Shown here: piece after piece, positions 1 through 7,349 of the stretch
How positions within the stretch are numbered: the first letter of the stretch is position 1
Layout of the letters: each line of letters starts with the position of its first letter
Notes under the pieces: model-generated
What the model was told of the DNA's origin: nothing
The model's input: only the letters and a program-made list of their open reading frames with translations
Database searches by the model: none
Translations under genes and position numbers: made by a program
Source: Verrucomicrobiia bacterium
Lineage (GTDB): Bacteria; Verrucomicrobiota; Verrucomicrobiia; Limisphaerales; CAIMTB01
Direction of reading: 5' to 3'
Assembly: GCA_019634625.1 (NCBI GenBank)
Contig: JAHCBA010000053.1
Coordinates: forward strand, 1 to 37,791
Length of the DNA: 37,791 nt

Positions 1-1
1 G

Positions 2-241
2 ACTGTTCCGCTTAATGATGCAGGTTGGAGTTGTGTAGGCCAACTGTCCCCTGCGGGACAAAAATATCCATGGGTTTCCAGTGCGACATACGGCAGCTCG
101 AGCTACACCACCACTTTTTGGTTATACTGCTATTACAAGTGCACCGCAACGAATTCCTCCGGGCTCACGAGAAATCTTACCGGAACGTTCTACCATGGCG
201 CACAAACGACTGGTACCTACTGCTCTGGCGGCAGCATCTGA
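2..241 (+). CDS. C-terminal part of a Cys/Ser/Thr/Tyr-rich protein, probably secreted (partial, 5' end outside window)
   Basis: An open frame enters from the left edge and ends at TGA 239-241, giving 79 codons. The peptide is rich in Thr, Ser, Gly and Tyr. It has four Cys (in SCVG, YCYYKC and TYCSG) and no predicted membrane segment. That composition is typical of an extracytoplasmic protein whose Cys residues are paired. I do not recognise a family. A MauE/DoxX-like redox membrane protein lies about 590 bp downstream on the same strand, which would suit a disulfide-bearing exported substrate, but this link is only inference. Base composition matches the AT-richer segment to its right. It could also be a chance frame, since the start is not visible. 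Confidence 0.4.
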   Translation, partial: TVPLNDAGWSCVGQLSPAGQKYPWVSSATYGSSSYTTTFWLYCYYKCTATNSSGLTRNLTGTFYHGAQTTGTYCSGGSI

Positions 242-829
242 ACTGAGTTGTCCGAATTATTAGTATTGATCTGCCTCAGAGACAGCCTATTCCCAGTCTC
301 GACGGGCGGGCTTACAATTAGGCGCCCTTACGCCGAAATAGGCGAATTGGGGTAGCACACTTTCTGGCACCTGGCACCCCATGGCTGCGTAATCTGTAGT
401 CATATCGAGGCCTGTATTCAGCAAGAGCATGACATACTGTACCCCATCCCTGCAAAAAAAGCTGGCGAAAGACCGTGCAATAAGCATGCCAACATTTGGG
501 AAGTCGGAACTCTGCTCCATCGCGGAAACCCGCACTGGAAGTGCCTCTTCCATTACCCGACATCCGTTACTCATGTGAGTCATCGCACTAGTTCAGACGC
601 GGTTGAAAGGAAGTTTGAGTGGCAAGGGAGCTCAACATCTTATGCAACAATAGGGTGTACCTTAGAGTCGACCGCGGAAATCGAGTCGGGCGCCAGAATG
701 GAGTTGAGCCATACAAAGGGTTTTCATCGGTTGTAGAGCGTCCTAGACGCTTTGGCCGAAGCTGTCGTCCGTCAAGCGGGCTTTGCGCACTTCGGCTACC
801 TGTTCGCTCGACCACGACGCTGTTTTCTC
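242..829. other. 588-bp stretch without a convincing gene
   Basis: Frames are short and broken on both strands. The longest, a 98-codon minus-strand frame at 287-583, has no recognisable motif. A 6-bp inverted repeat with a 3-nt loop (AGCGTC at 737-742, GACGCT at 746-751) is followed by only three T and is too weak to call a terminator. Composition is about half GC by eye, unlike the GC-rich remainder of the window. It may be degenerate coding DNA that came in with the AT-richer segment. Confidence 0.5.
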
Positions 830-1315
830 ATGAATAGGGAATTCTTCTGCTCGAATGTCATGATGGTTTCGCTAAGCCAAAGGATATCCACTCCGAACGG
901 GCTGCCATGCTTCATTCTTGCACTTCTTGGAGTCGCGAAGCTGGCTAGCCTCTTTTATGAATCGAGGATCCTGAGTGTGCGCGACCAGGTAACGGGCCTT
1001 GAGTTTCGACAGATTTTTTTACTTTTGGGCACGATCGAAGTAGTAGCGGCTTTCGCGGGCATGCTTTGGCTTTCGCGGTCGCGCACAGCAGCCTTGCTAG
1101 CCACTCTAGGAGCAATCTTTCTTGTGTATCGGCTTGTTGGGTGGTGGGCCGACGCAAATCACATTTGTCCATGTTTAGGTAACATTTTGGACTGGTTTCC
1201 CTGGCTTGTGCGGTTTCAGGACCGCCTTGTACTTGCAATTTCCATCTGGTTCGTTCTAGTTGGTTTGTGGAGCCTACTTGGAGGCGATTCCCGATTGGGG
1301 AGAATTGCGTCATGA
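830..1315 (+). CDS. MauE/DoxX-like four-helix membrane protein with a CPC motif
   Basis: This 161-residue integral membrane protein has four hydrophobic helices: about residues 25-43, 60-80, 86-106 and 131-149. A Cys-Pro-Cys pair (C113, C115) follows helix 3 in the motif ICPCLGN. Small four-helix proteins of this kind (MauE/DoxX superfamily) are thought to shuttle redox equivalents or support disulfide formation at the membrane. The family assignment rests on topology and the CPC motif, so it is moderate. Start: ATG 830 is used; ATG 860 (MMVSLS) is equally possible because neither has a clear ribosome-binding site. Its stop overlaps the next gene's ATG as ATGA (1312-1315), so the two are probably co-translated. 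Base use is AT-rich compared with genes after 3265. Confidence 0.6.
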   Translation: MNREFFCSNVMMVSLSQRISTPNGLPCFILALLGVAKLASLFYESRILSVRDQVTGLEFRQIFLLLGTIEVVAAFAGMLWLSRSRTAALLATLGAIFLVYRLVGWWADANHICPCLGNILDWFPWLVRFQDRLVLAISIWFVLVGLWSLLGGDSRLGRIAS

Positions 1316-2835
1316 AGCACATAGCAGGCAAATTGCAGGTACCCCTGATCATAGCAGGCGTACTTCTGATTATTGTCATGGCCGTGCCCTTCCGCAGCAC
1401 CTTCGTGCTCGGCGGCGACGAAGGAATGGAACTCTGCAAGGCTCTTCTGTACGTCCACGAGCCAGGCCGGGTCGGAGACATGTGGAACGACCAGCCCTTC
1501 CTATATACCTGGGCACTCGGCGGCTTCATCCGAGTATTTGGAACGGAGCTTTGGCCGCCCCGCTTGGCCAGCTTGGCGATGACGGGTTTACTCTTGGCGA
1601 TGATGTGCCGACTCCTGCCCAGGGAATCCCAATGGCCATCCTATTTGACGTGCGTGCTGATATTTATTACGTGGCCCAGCATTCCGGGCTTGTCGATGTC
1701 CGCGATGTGCGAATTAATTGCATTCTCAGTGGCCATGTGTGCGGTTGGCGTAGCAGTGACGCCCGAAGGCAACTTCCGGAGTATCCGTGCAGCGGGTTGT
1801 GGGCTGCTACTCGGCGTGGCGGTAAACATCAAGTTCACAGCTATAATCGTGATGCCTGCACTAGCAGCAACAATGCTATTCACAGAGACGAGACAGGCGC
1901 GGCATTGGCTTGTTGCTGGAGGGGCCTTCGTGCTTTGTAGTGCTGCCTTGGCTCTTGCATTGCCGCACGCCTCTTGGGACCTCCTGTGGAATTCCCACAT
2001 GGAAGCCAGGAGTACGGCATTCGAGAAGGAGTATTCGAACATGGGCATCAACTGGACAGAGCTTCTAGATGCACCCGGAGCTTTGCTGGCGGCGGGCGTC
2101 GGCTTGGTCTCCAGCCTTAAATACAAAGGCTGGAGTAACCGTAGCTTTATATTCGCCACTGTCCTCCTTGCTACAAGTGTCCATATTTCTCATCGCCCTT
2201 GGTGGTGGTATTACAATGTCCATCTCGCGATTCCCATCTCTATGCTGGCCGCCCTGGGAATGAATTATTTGAGCCGGGCCGTGCGAAAGCAAAGGTTTCC
2301 ACTCGACGAATGCGATGGAAGCAGACCTGCGAGGGTGCTTGGCCAAGTTGATGGGTCGGCAGCACTTGGATTGTTGGCAGTGGTAGCTCTGTGGGTCAGT
2401 TTTGGGGTTACCCTTTTCAGCCGGGAAGTGTTACTGGTGAGCCCAAAAAGCGCGAGGCACGACGACGAGCTACTTTCTATTATCGGGAAATATGCCGCAA
2501 GCTCGAAATGGGTATTCGCGAGAGGTCCTGGCCTCGTCTACGCCTTTCGTAGCGGCATTCCTATGCCGCCTGAGCTAATAATTCTGTCTCGAAAACGCTT
2601 TCTGGCCGGAAGGATTCGGGAAGAGGATGTCACCGCCCTTGTAGAACGCTATGACCCTGAGATGCTGCTTCTACCCAAGGTATCAGAGACTCCAACGATG
2701 GAGTGGCAGAATCTGCTCTCCGACCGGTACGTATTCGTGAGCGAGCACCCTTGGCTTGAGCTGTATGTTCACAAACGGCTCCACCCAGCAAAGGCCCCGA
2801 GCCCGGGAGGTGTCGCCGCGAGTCTTGGGTTATAG
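1312..2835 (+). CDS. GT39/PMT-type membrane glycosyltransferase
   Basis: This 507-residue multi-pass membrane protein resembles the ArnT/PMT_2 (GT39, GT-C fold) family. Such enzymes transfer a sugar from a polyprenyl-phosphate donor on the outer face of the cytoplasmic membrane. After the first helix (about residues 11-27) comes the expected first-loop acidic pair D36-E37 in LGGDEGMELCK. The family-typical stretch WNDQPFLYTW follows, then repeated hydrophobic helices to about residue 385 and a soluble C-terminal tail. Start ATG 1312 is supported by the ATGA overlap with the gene before. The sugar and acceptor cannot be read from the sequence. GC content and third-position use are clearly lower than in the neighbouring glycosyltransferase operon at 3265-6115, which suggests separate acquisition. 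Confidence 0.75.
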   Translation: MKHIAGKLQVPLIIAGVLLIIVMAVPFRSTFVLGGDEGMELCKALLYVHEPGRVGDMWNDQPFLYTWALGGFIRVFGTELWPPRLASLAMTGLLLAMMCRLLPRESQWPSYLTCVLIFITWPSIPGLSMSAMCELIAFSVAMCAVGVAVTPEGNFRSIRAAGCGLLLGVAVNIKFTAIIVMPALAATMLFTETRQARHWLVAGGAFVLCSAALALALPHASWDLLWNSHMEARSTAFEKEYSNMGINWTELLDAPGALLAAGVGLVSSLKYKGWSNRSFIFATVLLATSVHISHRPWWWYYNVHLAIPISMLAALGMNYLSRAVRKQRFPLDECDGSRPARVLGQVDGSAALGLLAVVALWVSFGVTLFSREVLLVSPKSARHDDELLSIIGKYAASSKWVFARGPGLVYAFRSGIPMPPELIILSRKRFLAGRIREEDVTALVERYDPEMLLLPKVSETPTMEWQNLLSDRYVFVSEHPWLELYVHKRLHPAKAPSPGGVAASLGL

Positions 2836-2943
2836 AACGCCCGAGACAGCCTAGTCGTCATCGCGATCATCGCGATCCTGGCGGGGATGCTCTTGCCGGC
2901 GTTGAGCAAGACGAAGCAGAGGGCGCGGGCGGTGCATTGGTTG
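2836..2943 (+). pseudogene. Relic of a type II secretion/type IV prepilin N-terminus
   Basis: Directly after the GT39 stop, the same frame reads SLVVIAIIAILAGMLLPAL followed by SKTKQRARAVHW (about 2848-2943). This is the conserved N-terminal helix of the prepilin-like (DUF1559, H-X9-DG) proteins that are abundant in Verrucomicrobia and Planctomycetes. The start codon, the leader with its cleavage site (usually FTLIE before VVIAI) and the whole C-terminal body are missing. The frame then passes into a different frame carrying another relic. It is a truncated fragment, not a functional gene. The match is to a very conserved sequence and is convincing by eye. Confidence 0.75.
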
Positions 2944-2950
2944 TGGACGC

Positions 2951-3268
2951 CCTGCCTACAACCGGCACCCCAATCCGCTCCTGGACCTGCATCTGCCCCT
3001 GTTTCTGGAAGGGCAGGTGTCCCCAAATTTGGGGCTGGTTCTCGGCTTGCGGCCCTACCCCTCCGTCCTGCTCTACTAAGTCGTCATCGTCGGACTGGCG
3101 GTCTGGCTGTGGCGCCGCCTGCCCGCGGGCGATCCCGACACCCGACCTGGGTCGGCGTCCGTTGGGTCGCATGAAGCCGGCGAGCCATGCCCCAACCCGG
3201 ACCGCATCCCGGGAGGAATCGCCTCGCCGACCACTCCAACCGGCGGAAAGGGGTCGCCCTCGACATGA
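2951..3268 (+). pseudogene. Relic C-terminus of a membrane protein, with an in-frame TAA
   Basis: The frame beginning at 2951 reads NPLLDLHLPLFLEGQVSPNL, then GLVLGLRPYPSVLLY, TAA at 3077-3079, and VVIVGLAVWLWRRLP with a Pro/Gly-rich tail ending at TGA 3266-3268. This looks like the last extracytoplasmic loop, last helix and positively charged cytoplasmic end of a multi-pass membrane protein, now interrupted by a stop. Its terminal TGA overlaps the ATG of the next gene (ATGA at 3265-3268). That arrangement is expected if it was once the gene before it in an operon. The family is not identified; a membrane glycosyltransferase would fit the context. Confidence 0.5.
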
Positions 3269-4440
3269 GCCCGGACAAACCCGCCTTGCCTCCACCCGGG
3301 CCTGCCCCCGGGGCCATGCAGGTTGCGTGGGTTTATGTCCTGCTGATGGGATCGCTCCTGCTGCGGCTGAGTGTGCTCGACTATTCGAGCGGCGATTACC
3401 GCGCCTTTTTGAGCGTCTGGTACGACCATCTGGTCGAGCACGGACGCTGGACGGCCTTGAAGGACGATTTCAGCAACTACCCTCCGCTGTATCTGTATCT
3501 TCTGTCCCTCGCCACCTTCCTCCCGTTGCCGAAGCTCTACTCGATCAAGCTCCTCTCCATTGCCGCTGACTATGTCCTCGCCTGGTTCCTGTTCCGGATG
3601 GTCCGGTGCCGCTTTCCGGAGGGGCCAAGGCCCTGGGCGGCCGCCGGCGCAGTCCTCTTCCTGCCGACCGTCTGGTTCAACAGCGCGGTGTGGGGTCAAT
3701 GCGATGCCATGTTCACCGCCGCACTGGTGGCGACCCTGTACTACCTGATGAGCGGGCGGCCGCTGGCCGCGATGGTGGCCTTCGGGCTGGCCGGCTCGTT
3801 GAAGCCTCAAGCGATCTTCCTGATGCCGTTTCTCGTGGGCGCCTTCCCGTTGATCCGCATCCCGTGGAAGCACGCGGCGGTGCCCGTCGGGGTCTATGCA
3901 CTCGTCGGCCTGCCGGCGGTGCTGGCGGGGCGGCCGGTGCTCGATGTCATGCTGCATTGGGGCCGGCAAACCCCCTTCTTCCGAAAGCTCACCGTGGGAG
4001 CGACCAACTGGTACCAGTGGTTGTCCGACGCGCATTACGACACGTTCCATACGACCGGCATCGTCCTCACGCTCGTGGTGACCGTCTTCCTGATCCTCGC
4101 GATGCAGCAGCCCGCCTCGATGGATCGCCGGGCCTGGCTGGTGACCACGGCCACCTTCTCCACGCTGTTCGCGCCGTACTTCCTCCCGGGCATGCACGAA
4201 CGCTACTTCTACGCGGCCGATGTCTTCTCCATCGCGTATGCCTTCTTCGTGCCGGGCGGCTGGAGGGTTGCCGCGGCGGTGCAGTGCTGTTCGTTCTTCA
4301 CCTACCTGCCGTACCTGTTCGAGCGCGAGCCGGTGCCGCGTCCCTTCCTCGCGATCCTCATGACCGCCGCCCTGGTGCTGGTCGGAAGGGATCTCGTCCG
4401 GGCCATCGTACAGCCCAAACCCGAACCGGAGAGCGCGTGA
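3265..4440 (+). CDS. GPI18-like (COG5542) polyprenyl-phosphate mannosyltransferase family membrane protein
   Basis: This 391-residue GT-C type membrane protein has about ten hydrophobic helices. Features seen are the first-loop acidic region SGDYRAF (D44) followed by VWYDHLVEHG, the motif NSAVWGQCDA (W143-D147), GSLKPQAIFLMP, and the late loop motif MHERYFY (H311-Y314). Together these are typical of the Gpi18-related mannosyltransferase group. The likely role is transfer of a hexose from a polyprenyl-phosphate sugar to a periplasmic acceptor. Start: ATG 3265, which overlaps the stop of the upstream relic; ATG 3316 just before the first helix is an alternative. It is the first intact gene of an operon with a GT2 (zero spacing) and a methyltransferase. 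The next gene resembles the synthase that would make its donor. Confidence 0.8.
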   Translation: MSPDKPALPPPGPAPGAMQVAWVYVLLMGSLLLRLSVLDYSSGDYRAFLSVWYDHLVEHGRWTALKDDFSNYPPLYLYLLSLATFLPLPKLYSIKLLSIAADYVLAWFLFRMVRCRFPEGPRPWAAAGAVLFLPTVWFNSAVWGQCDAMFTAALVATLYYLMSGRPLAAMVAFGLAGSLKPQAIFLMPFLVGAFPLIRIPWKHAAVPVGVYALVGLPAVLAGRPVLDVMLHWGRQTPFFRKLTVGATNWYQWLSDAHYDTFHTTGIVLTLVVTVFLILAMQQPASMDRRAWLVTTATFSTLFAPYFLPGMHERYFYAADVFSIAYAFFVPGGWRVAAAVQCCSFFTYLPYLFEREPVPRPFLAILMTAALVLVGRDLVRAIVQPKPEPESA

Positions 4441-5229
4441 ATGGAGGCGACGCGCACACCCTCGACGACCAACACGGACGCCATCCGGGTCAACGTCACC
4501 GTGCCGGTCTTCAATGAAGAACGGCGCCTGAGCCGGAACGGTCCGCGGCTGCTGACGTTCCTGCGGGACCATTGCCGGTTCGACTTCGAACTGGTCATCG
4601 CCAGCAACGCCTCGACCGATGCCACAATCGAGGTGGCCCAAGCCCTGGCCGCCACCGATGAACGGGTGCGGGTGGTCCATCTGGAGCGGAAGGGGCGCGG
4701 CCGCGCCCTCAAGGCGGTCTGGACCGGGAGCCGCGCGGGGATCCTGAGTTACATGGATGTGGACCTCTCGACCGACCTGGCGGCCTTTCCTCCACTGGTG
4801 GAGTCGCTCATCGGCGGGGGCTTCGACCTGGCCGCCGGCTCGCGCCTGCTCAAGCCCTCCCTGACCTCGCGCGGTTGGAAGCGGGAGATGCTCTCGCGCA
4901 GCTACAACCGGCTGGTCCGGATGCTCTTTCGGACCGGCTTCTCGGATGCCCAATGCGGGTTCAAGGCCCTCACCCGGACCGCCGCGACGGAACTCATCCC
5001 CCGGGTCGAGGACGACGGCTGGTTCCTGGACACCGAACTGCTGATCCTGGCCGAGCGCTTCGGGTATCGGATCTTCGACCTGCCGGTCCGATGGGTGGAC
5101 GACACCGACACCCGGGTGAGGATATGGTCCACCGCGATTGCCGACGTACGGGGACTGATCCGGCTGCGGCGCAGCCTCGCCCGCCACCGCGACCGCGACC
5201 GTCGTGCCTCTACCGTCCATGCAATCTGA
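4441..5229 (+). CDS. GT2 glycosyltransferase, dolichyl-phosphate-mannose-synthase (DPM1) like
   Basis: This 262-residue cytoplasmic GT-A enzyme starts at the base after the preceding stop. Visible motifs are VPVFNEERRL near the N-terminus, ASNASTDAT (nucleotide binding), the metal-binding YMDVDLSTD (D106, D108), and the DPM1-type block SDAQCGFKALTR with WFLDTELLILAERFGY. The family transfers mannose or another hexose from a nucleotide sugar to a polyprenyl phosphate. It ends without the C-terminal membrane helices seen in some relatives. With the upstream GPI18-like transferase it forms a plausible pair: this enzyme loads the lipid, and the membrane enzyme uses it on the outer face. Substrate identity is inferred only from family resemblance. 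Confidence 0.85.
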   Translation: MEATRTPSTTNTDAIRVNVTVPVFNEERRLSRNGPRLLTFLRDHCRFDFELVIASNASTDATIEVAQALAATDERVRVVHLERKGRGRALKAVWTGSRAGILSYMDVDLSTDLAAFPPLVESLIGGGFDLAAGSRLLKPSLTSRGWKREMLSRSYNRLVRMLFRTGFSDAQCGFKALTRTAATELIPRVEDDGWFLDTELLILAERFGYRIFDLPVRWVDDTDTRVRIWSTAIADVRGLIRLRRSLARHRDRDRRASTVHAI

Positions 5230-6115
5230 GTTTCGAGCCATCCACCTCGATCTGGAGGACGAGCACTGGTGGTTCCGGGCGCGGCGTCGCTTGATCACGA
5301 GCCTGGTGACGCGAGCCTGCCCGGACAGGAATGCAGACGTGCTGGATGTGGGATGTTCCTCGGGAGCGACACTCCGGTCCCTGACAGGACTGGGGTACAC
5401 ACGGGTCCAGGGTATTGACATCAGCCCGGAAGCCATCGCCACCTGCCGACAGAAGGGAGGAGCCGATGTCACCGTTGGCGACGCAACCGCCATGCCCTTC
5501 GCAAGCCGGTCATTTGACCTGCTCATCGCCACCGACGTTCTCGAACATATCGACGAGGAAGAGAGAGCCTTGCGGGAGTGGCACCGGGTCCTTCGCCCAT
5601 CCGGGGTCCTTTTGGTTCTCGTGCCGGCATTCCCGTCCCTTTGGGGACCCCACGATGCGGTCAATCAACACCGGAGACGCTACCGACGGGCGGAACTCGC
5701 GGAACGACTGAGGTCAGCCGGATTCGCACTCGAACGAATGTCGTACTGGAACATGTGCCTGTTCCCGATGATCGCGGCGCTTCGGCTGGCGCGGGGGCGC
5801 TTGTCCCGACGCCAGGGGGTCTCGGACGGGGCCACGCCGCGCGGGGATCTGCACCGCTCATCGGCCATTGGCGGCGCCTGCCTGCAAGCGATCCTTGCCC
5901 TGGAGAACGCGGCATTGGGATTGGGTCTTCGCCTGCCGTTCGGTCTGAGTCTGCTGGCCGACGCCCGGAGACGTCGCGATTGGGTGGGAGTGAAAGACTT
6001 GGGCGCCGGGGATGAGTTGCCCAGCCCAGCCGATGGCCCGCTCATCAGGCATCCCATCTGCGGGCGTCATTCCAAATCGACCGGCAATACCTTCCTTGGG
6101 CGGCCCAAGCCGTGA
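5219..6115 (+). CDS. Class I SAM-dependent methyltransferase
   Basis: This 298-residue Rossmann-fold methyltransferase has the N-terminal block DEHWWFRARRR, the SAM-binding motif I VLDVGCSSG (41-49), the acidic QGIDIS at the end of strand 2, ATDVLEHI (105-111), and VLRPSGVLLVLVP. FPSLWGPHDAVNQHRRRY is typical of methyltransferases found beside polyprenyl-linked sugar genes. Start ATG 5219 overlaps the previous gene by 11 bp; an upstream GTG at 5204 would add five residues. The last 45 or so residues, after LPFGLSLLADARRR, are low in recognisable structure and may have been added by loss of an earlier stop. The likely substrate is a glycan or lipid-linked intermediate made by the two genes before it. 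Confidence 0.85.
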   Translation: MQSEFRAIHLDLEDEHWWFRARRRLITSLVTRACPDRNADVLDVGCSSGATLRSLTGLGYTRVQGIDISPEAIATCRQKGGADVTVGDATAMPFASRSFDLLIATDVLEHIDEEERALREWHRVLRPSGVLLVLVPAFPSLWGPHDAVNQHRRRYRRAELAERLRSAGFALERMSYWNMCLFPMIAALRLARGRLSRRQGVSDGATPRGDLHRSSAIGGACLQAILALENAALGLGLRLPFGLSLLADARRRRDWVGVKDLGAGDELPSPADGPLIRHPICGRHSKSTGNTFLGRPKP

Positions 6116-6190
6116 GCGCGGTGTCATCCGGCCTGCTCCTTCCCCGCTGCGTCCCCGACCGCCTCATTCGTTCCCGTCCCGCCCCATGAA

Positions 6191-6240
6191 TCGACGCAAA
6201 CTTCGTGCATATGCACGAAGTTTGCGTCCGTTTGCGCCCC
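6191..6240 (+). repeat. Palindromic intergenic element, copy 1 (perfect 36-bp palindrome)
   Basis: Positions 6193-6228 form a perfect palindrome with 18-bp arms centred on GTGCATATGCAC. The downstream flank is CGTTTGCG. The same layout (TCG-NCG, ACTT, core, TTTNCGT, TTTGC) recurs at 6337, 15388 and 15511, always in the same orientation. Confidence 0.85.
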
Positions 6241-6336
6241 CTCCCCCCCATACCGCCACCCCCCTAATCCTACCTCGAACCCAGGCCCGACCCGCCGCCG
6301 CCGATTCCCCCTGCCTCTTCATCTCATCCCCCTGAA

Positions 6337-6376
6337 TCGCCCAAACCTGCGTGCATAGGCACGCCGTTTGCGTCCT
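6337..6376 (+). repeat. Palindromic intergenic element, copy 2 (degenerate core)
   Basis: The core reads CGTGCATAGGCACG, with the same 3' flank GTTTGCGTCC as copy 1 and about 145 bp after it in the same orientation. The outer arms no longer pair perfectly. Confidence 0.7.
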
Positions 6377-6481
6377 TTTCCTCCCCTGACACCCCTCCCC
6401 CCGCGATGAATTTCAGCCCCCCCCCCTGCTCCACTGAATGCCACCGCCCCCGCTCTTCCCGCTTGTCGATCACCACCACCC

Positions 6482-6700
6482 CGCAAAGGGCGCATCTGCG
6501 AGTTGTCCGGAAGTCGCAGCGGATCGGGGTCGGGGCCGTGTTTCGCGGAGTTGTGGGGAGAGGCGCCCACTTCGCCAGGCGGCGCTTCGGAGGGCCGAGT
6601 TCCACGAGGCCGCAGCGGAGTGGTGCGATGGATTGAGGACTCGCGGAGCTCGTCCCTCCGATTCGCTGCCTCCCCCCCCCACGACTCCGGGATGCACCGC
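6482..6700 (+). repeat. Long dispersed repeat, copy A
   Basis: About 220 bp align by eye, with short gaps, to 33488-33690 in the same orientation. Shared blocks include CCGTG near the start, GTGGGGAGAG, CTTCG-AGCG, GAGTTCCACGAGGCCGCA, TCCCTCCGATTCGC and ACTCCGGGATGCACCG. A shorter inverted copy lies at 13632-13716. It has no conserved frame, and I do not recognise it as an insertion sequence. Confidence 0.75.
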
Positions 6701-6764
6701 AACGCCCGGGCGCTGCGACCTCACCCTTCCCCGATGGCTGGCGCCCTGATTGACTCGGCCTGCG

Positions 6765-7328
6765 ATGTCCACCGACGAAGTCCTCCATGTCTTCCGCAGC
6801 ACCGGCGCCCTGCTGGACGGCCATTTCATCCTGCGCAGCGGACTCCGCAGCCGGCAGTTCTTTCAGTGCGCCCTCGCGCTCCAGGACATGCCCACGGTGG
6901 AACGTTTCGGCGCCGCCCTCGCCGACCCGCTCCGTTCCCTCGGGGCGCTCACCGTCATTGCCCCCGCCATGGGCGGCCTCGTCATCGGGCAGGAAGTGGC
7001 CCGGCAACTCCGCCTCCGTTTCATCTTCGCGGAAAAGGTCGAAGGCCGGCTCGCCCTCCGCCGCGGATTCCGGCTCGCACCCGGCGAACCGGTTCTGGTG
7101 GTCGAGGATGTCATCACCCAGGGCGGTCGCGTGCGGGAAACGCTCGACATCGTCCGCGCCCACGGTGCCCGTCCCGTGGGGGTCGGGGTCCTGGTGGACC
7201 GCTCGGGCGGCACTCTCGACTTCGGCGTGCCGACCCACAGCCTCCTCCGCCTGACGGTCGAAACGTTTCTGCCCGACCAACTCCCGGCCGATCTCGTGTC
7301 CGTGCCGCCGGTCAAGCCGGGCAGTTGA
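6765..7328 (+). CDS. pyrE: Orotate phosphoribosyltransferase
   Basis: This 187-residue cytoplasmic enzyme forms orotidine 5'-phosphate from orotate and PRPP, the fifth step of pyrimidine synthesis. The N-terminal block ALLDGHFILRSG followed by FFQCALALQ identifies the compact TIGR01367-type bacterial/archaeal subgroup. The PRPP-binding loop VLVVEDVITQGG spans residues 110-121. APAMGGLVIGQEVA supplies the phosphate-binding strand-turn. Length is normal for the subgroup. Start ATG 6765 gives MSTDEVLHVF; a TTG at 6750 is a less likely alternative. It stands alone: the gap before it is repeats, and the next gene is convergent with 21 bp between the stops and no obvious terminator. Confidence 0.92.
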   Translation: MSTDEVLHVFRSTGALLDGHFILRSGLRSRQFFQCALALQDMPTVERFGAALADPLRSLGALTVIAPAMGGLVIGQEVARQLRLRFIFAEKVEGRLALRRGFRLAPGEPVLVVEDVITQGGRVRETLDIVRAHGARPVGVGVLVDRSGGTLDFGVPTHSLLRLTVETFLPDQLPADLVSVPPVKPGS

Positions 7329-7349
7329 AGGGGCTTTCGCGGCTTTCCA

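Larger units (their letters stand above)
6116..6764. other. 649-bp gap holding repeats and no gene
   Basis: The gap contains two copies of a palindromic about-45-bp element (6191-6240 and 6337-6376), C-rich low-complexity stretches, and a copy of a longer dispersed element (about 6482-6700). Frames through it on both strands are shadows of the repeats. No terminator or clear promoter was seen. Confidence 0.7.

Noticed and set aside
287-583. 98-codon minus-strand open frame in the left gap
   Set aside because: No motif, no start signal and no neighbour support, and several overlapping frames of similar length exist. Treated as chance.
737-753. Short hairpin before the MauE/DoxX-like gene as a terminator
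   Set aside because: Only 6 bp of stem and three T; there is no gene ending nearby for it to terminate.
3076-5664. Very long open frame on the minus strand opposite the glycosylation operon
   Set aside because: It is antisense to three clear genes. Its Gly/Gln/His/Arg-rich composition is the usual shadow of GC-biased third positions.
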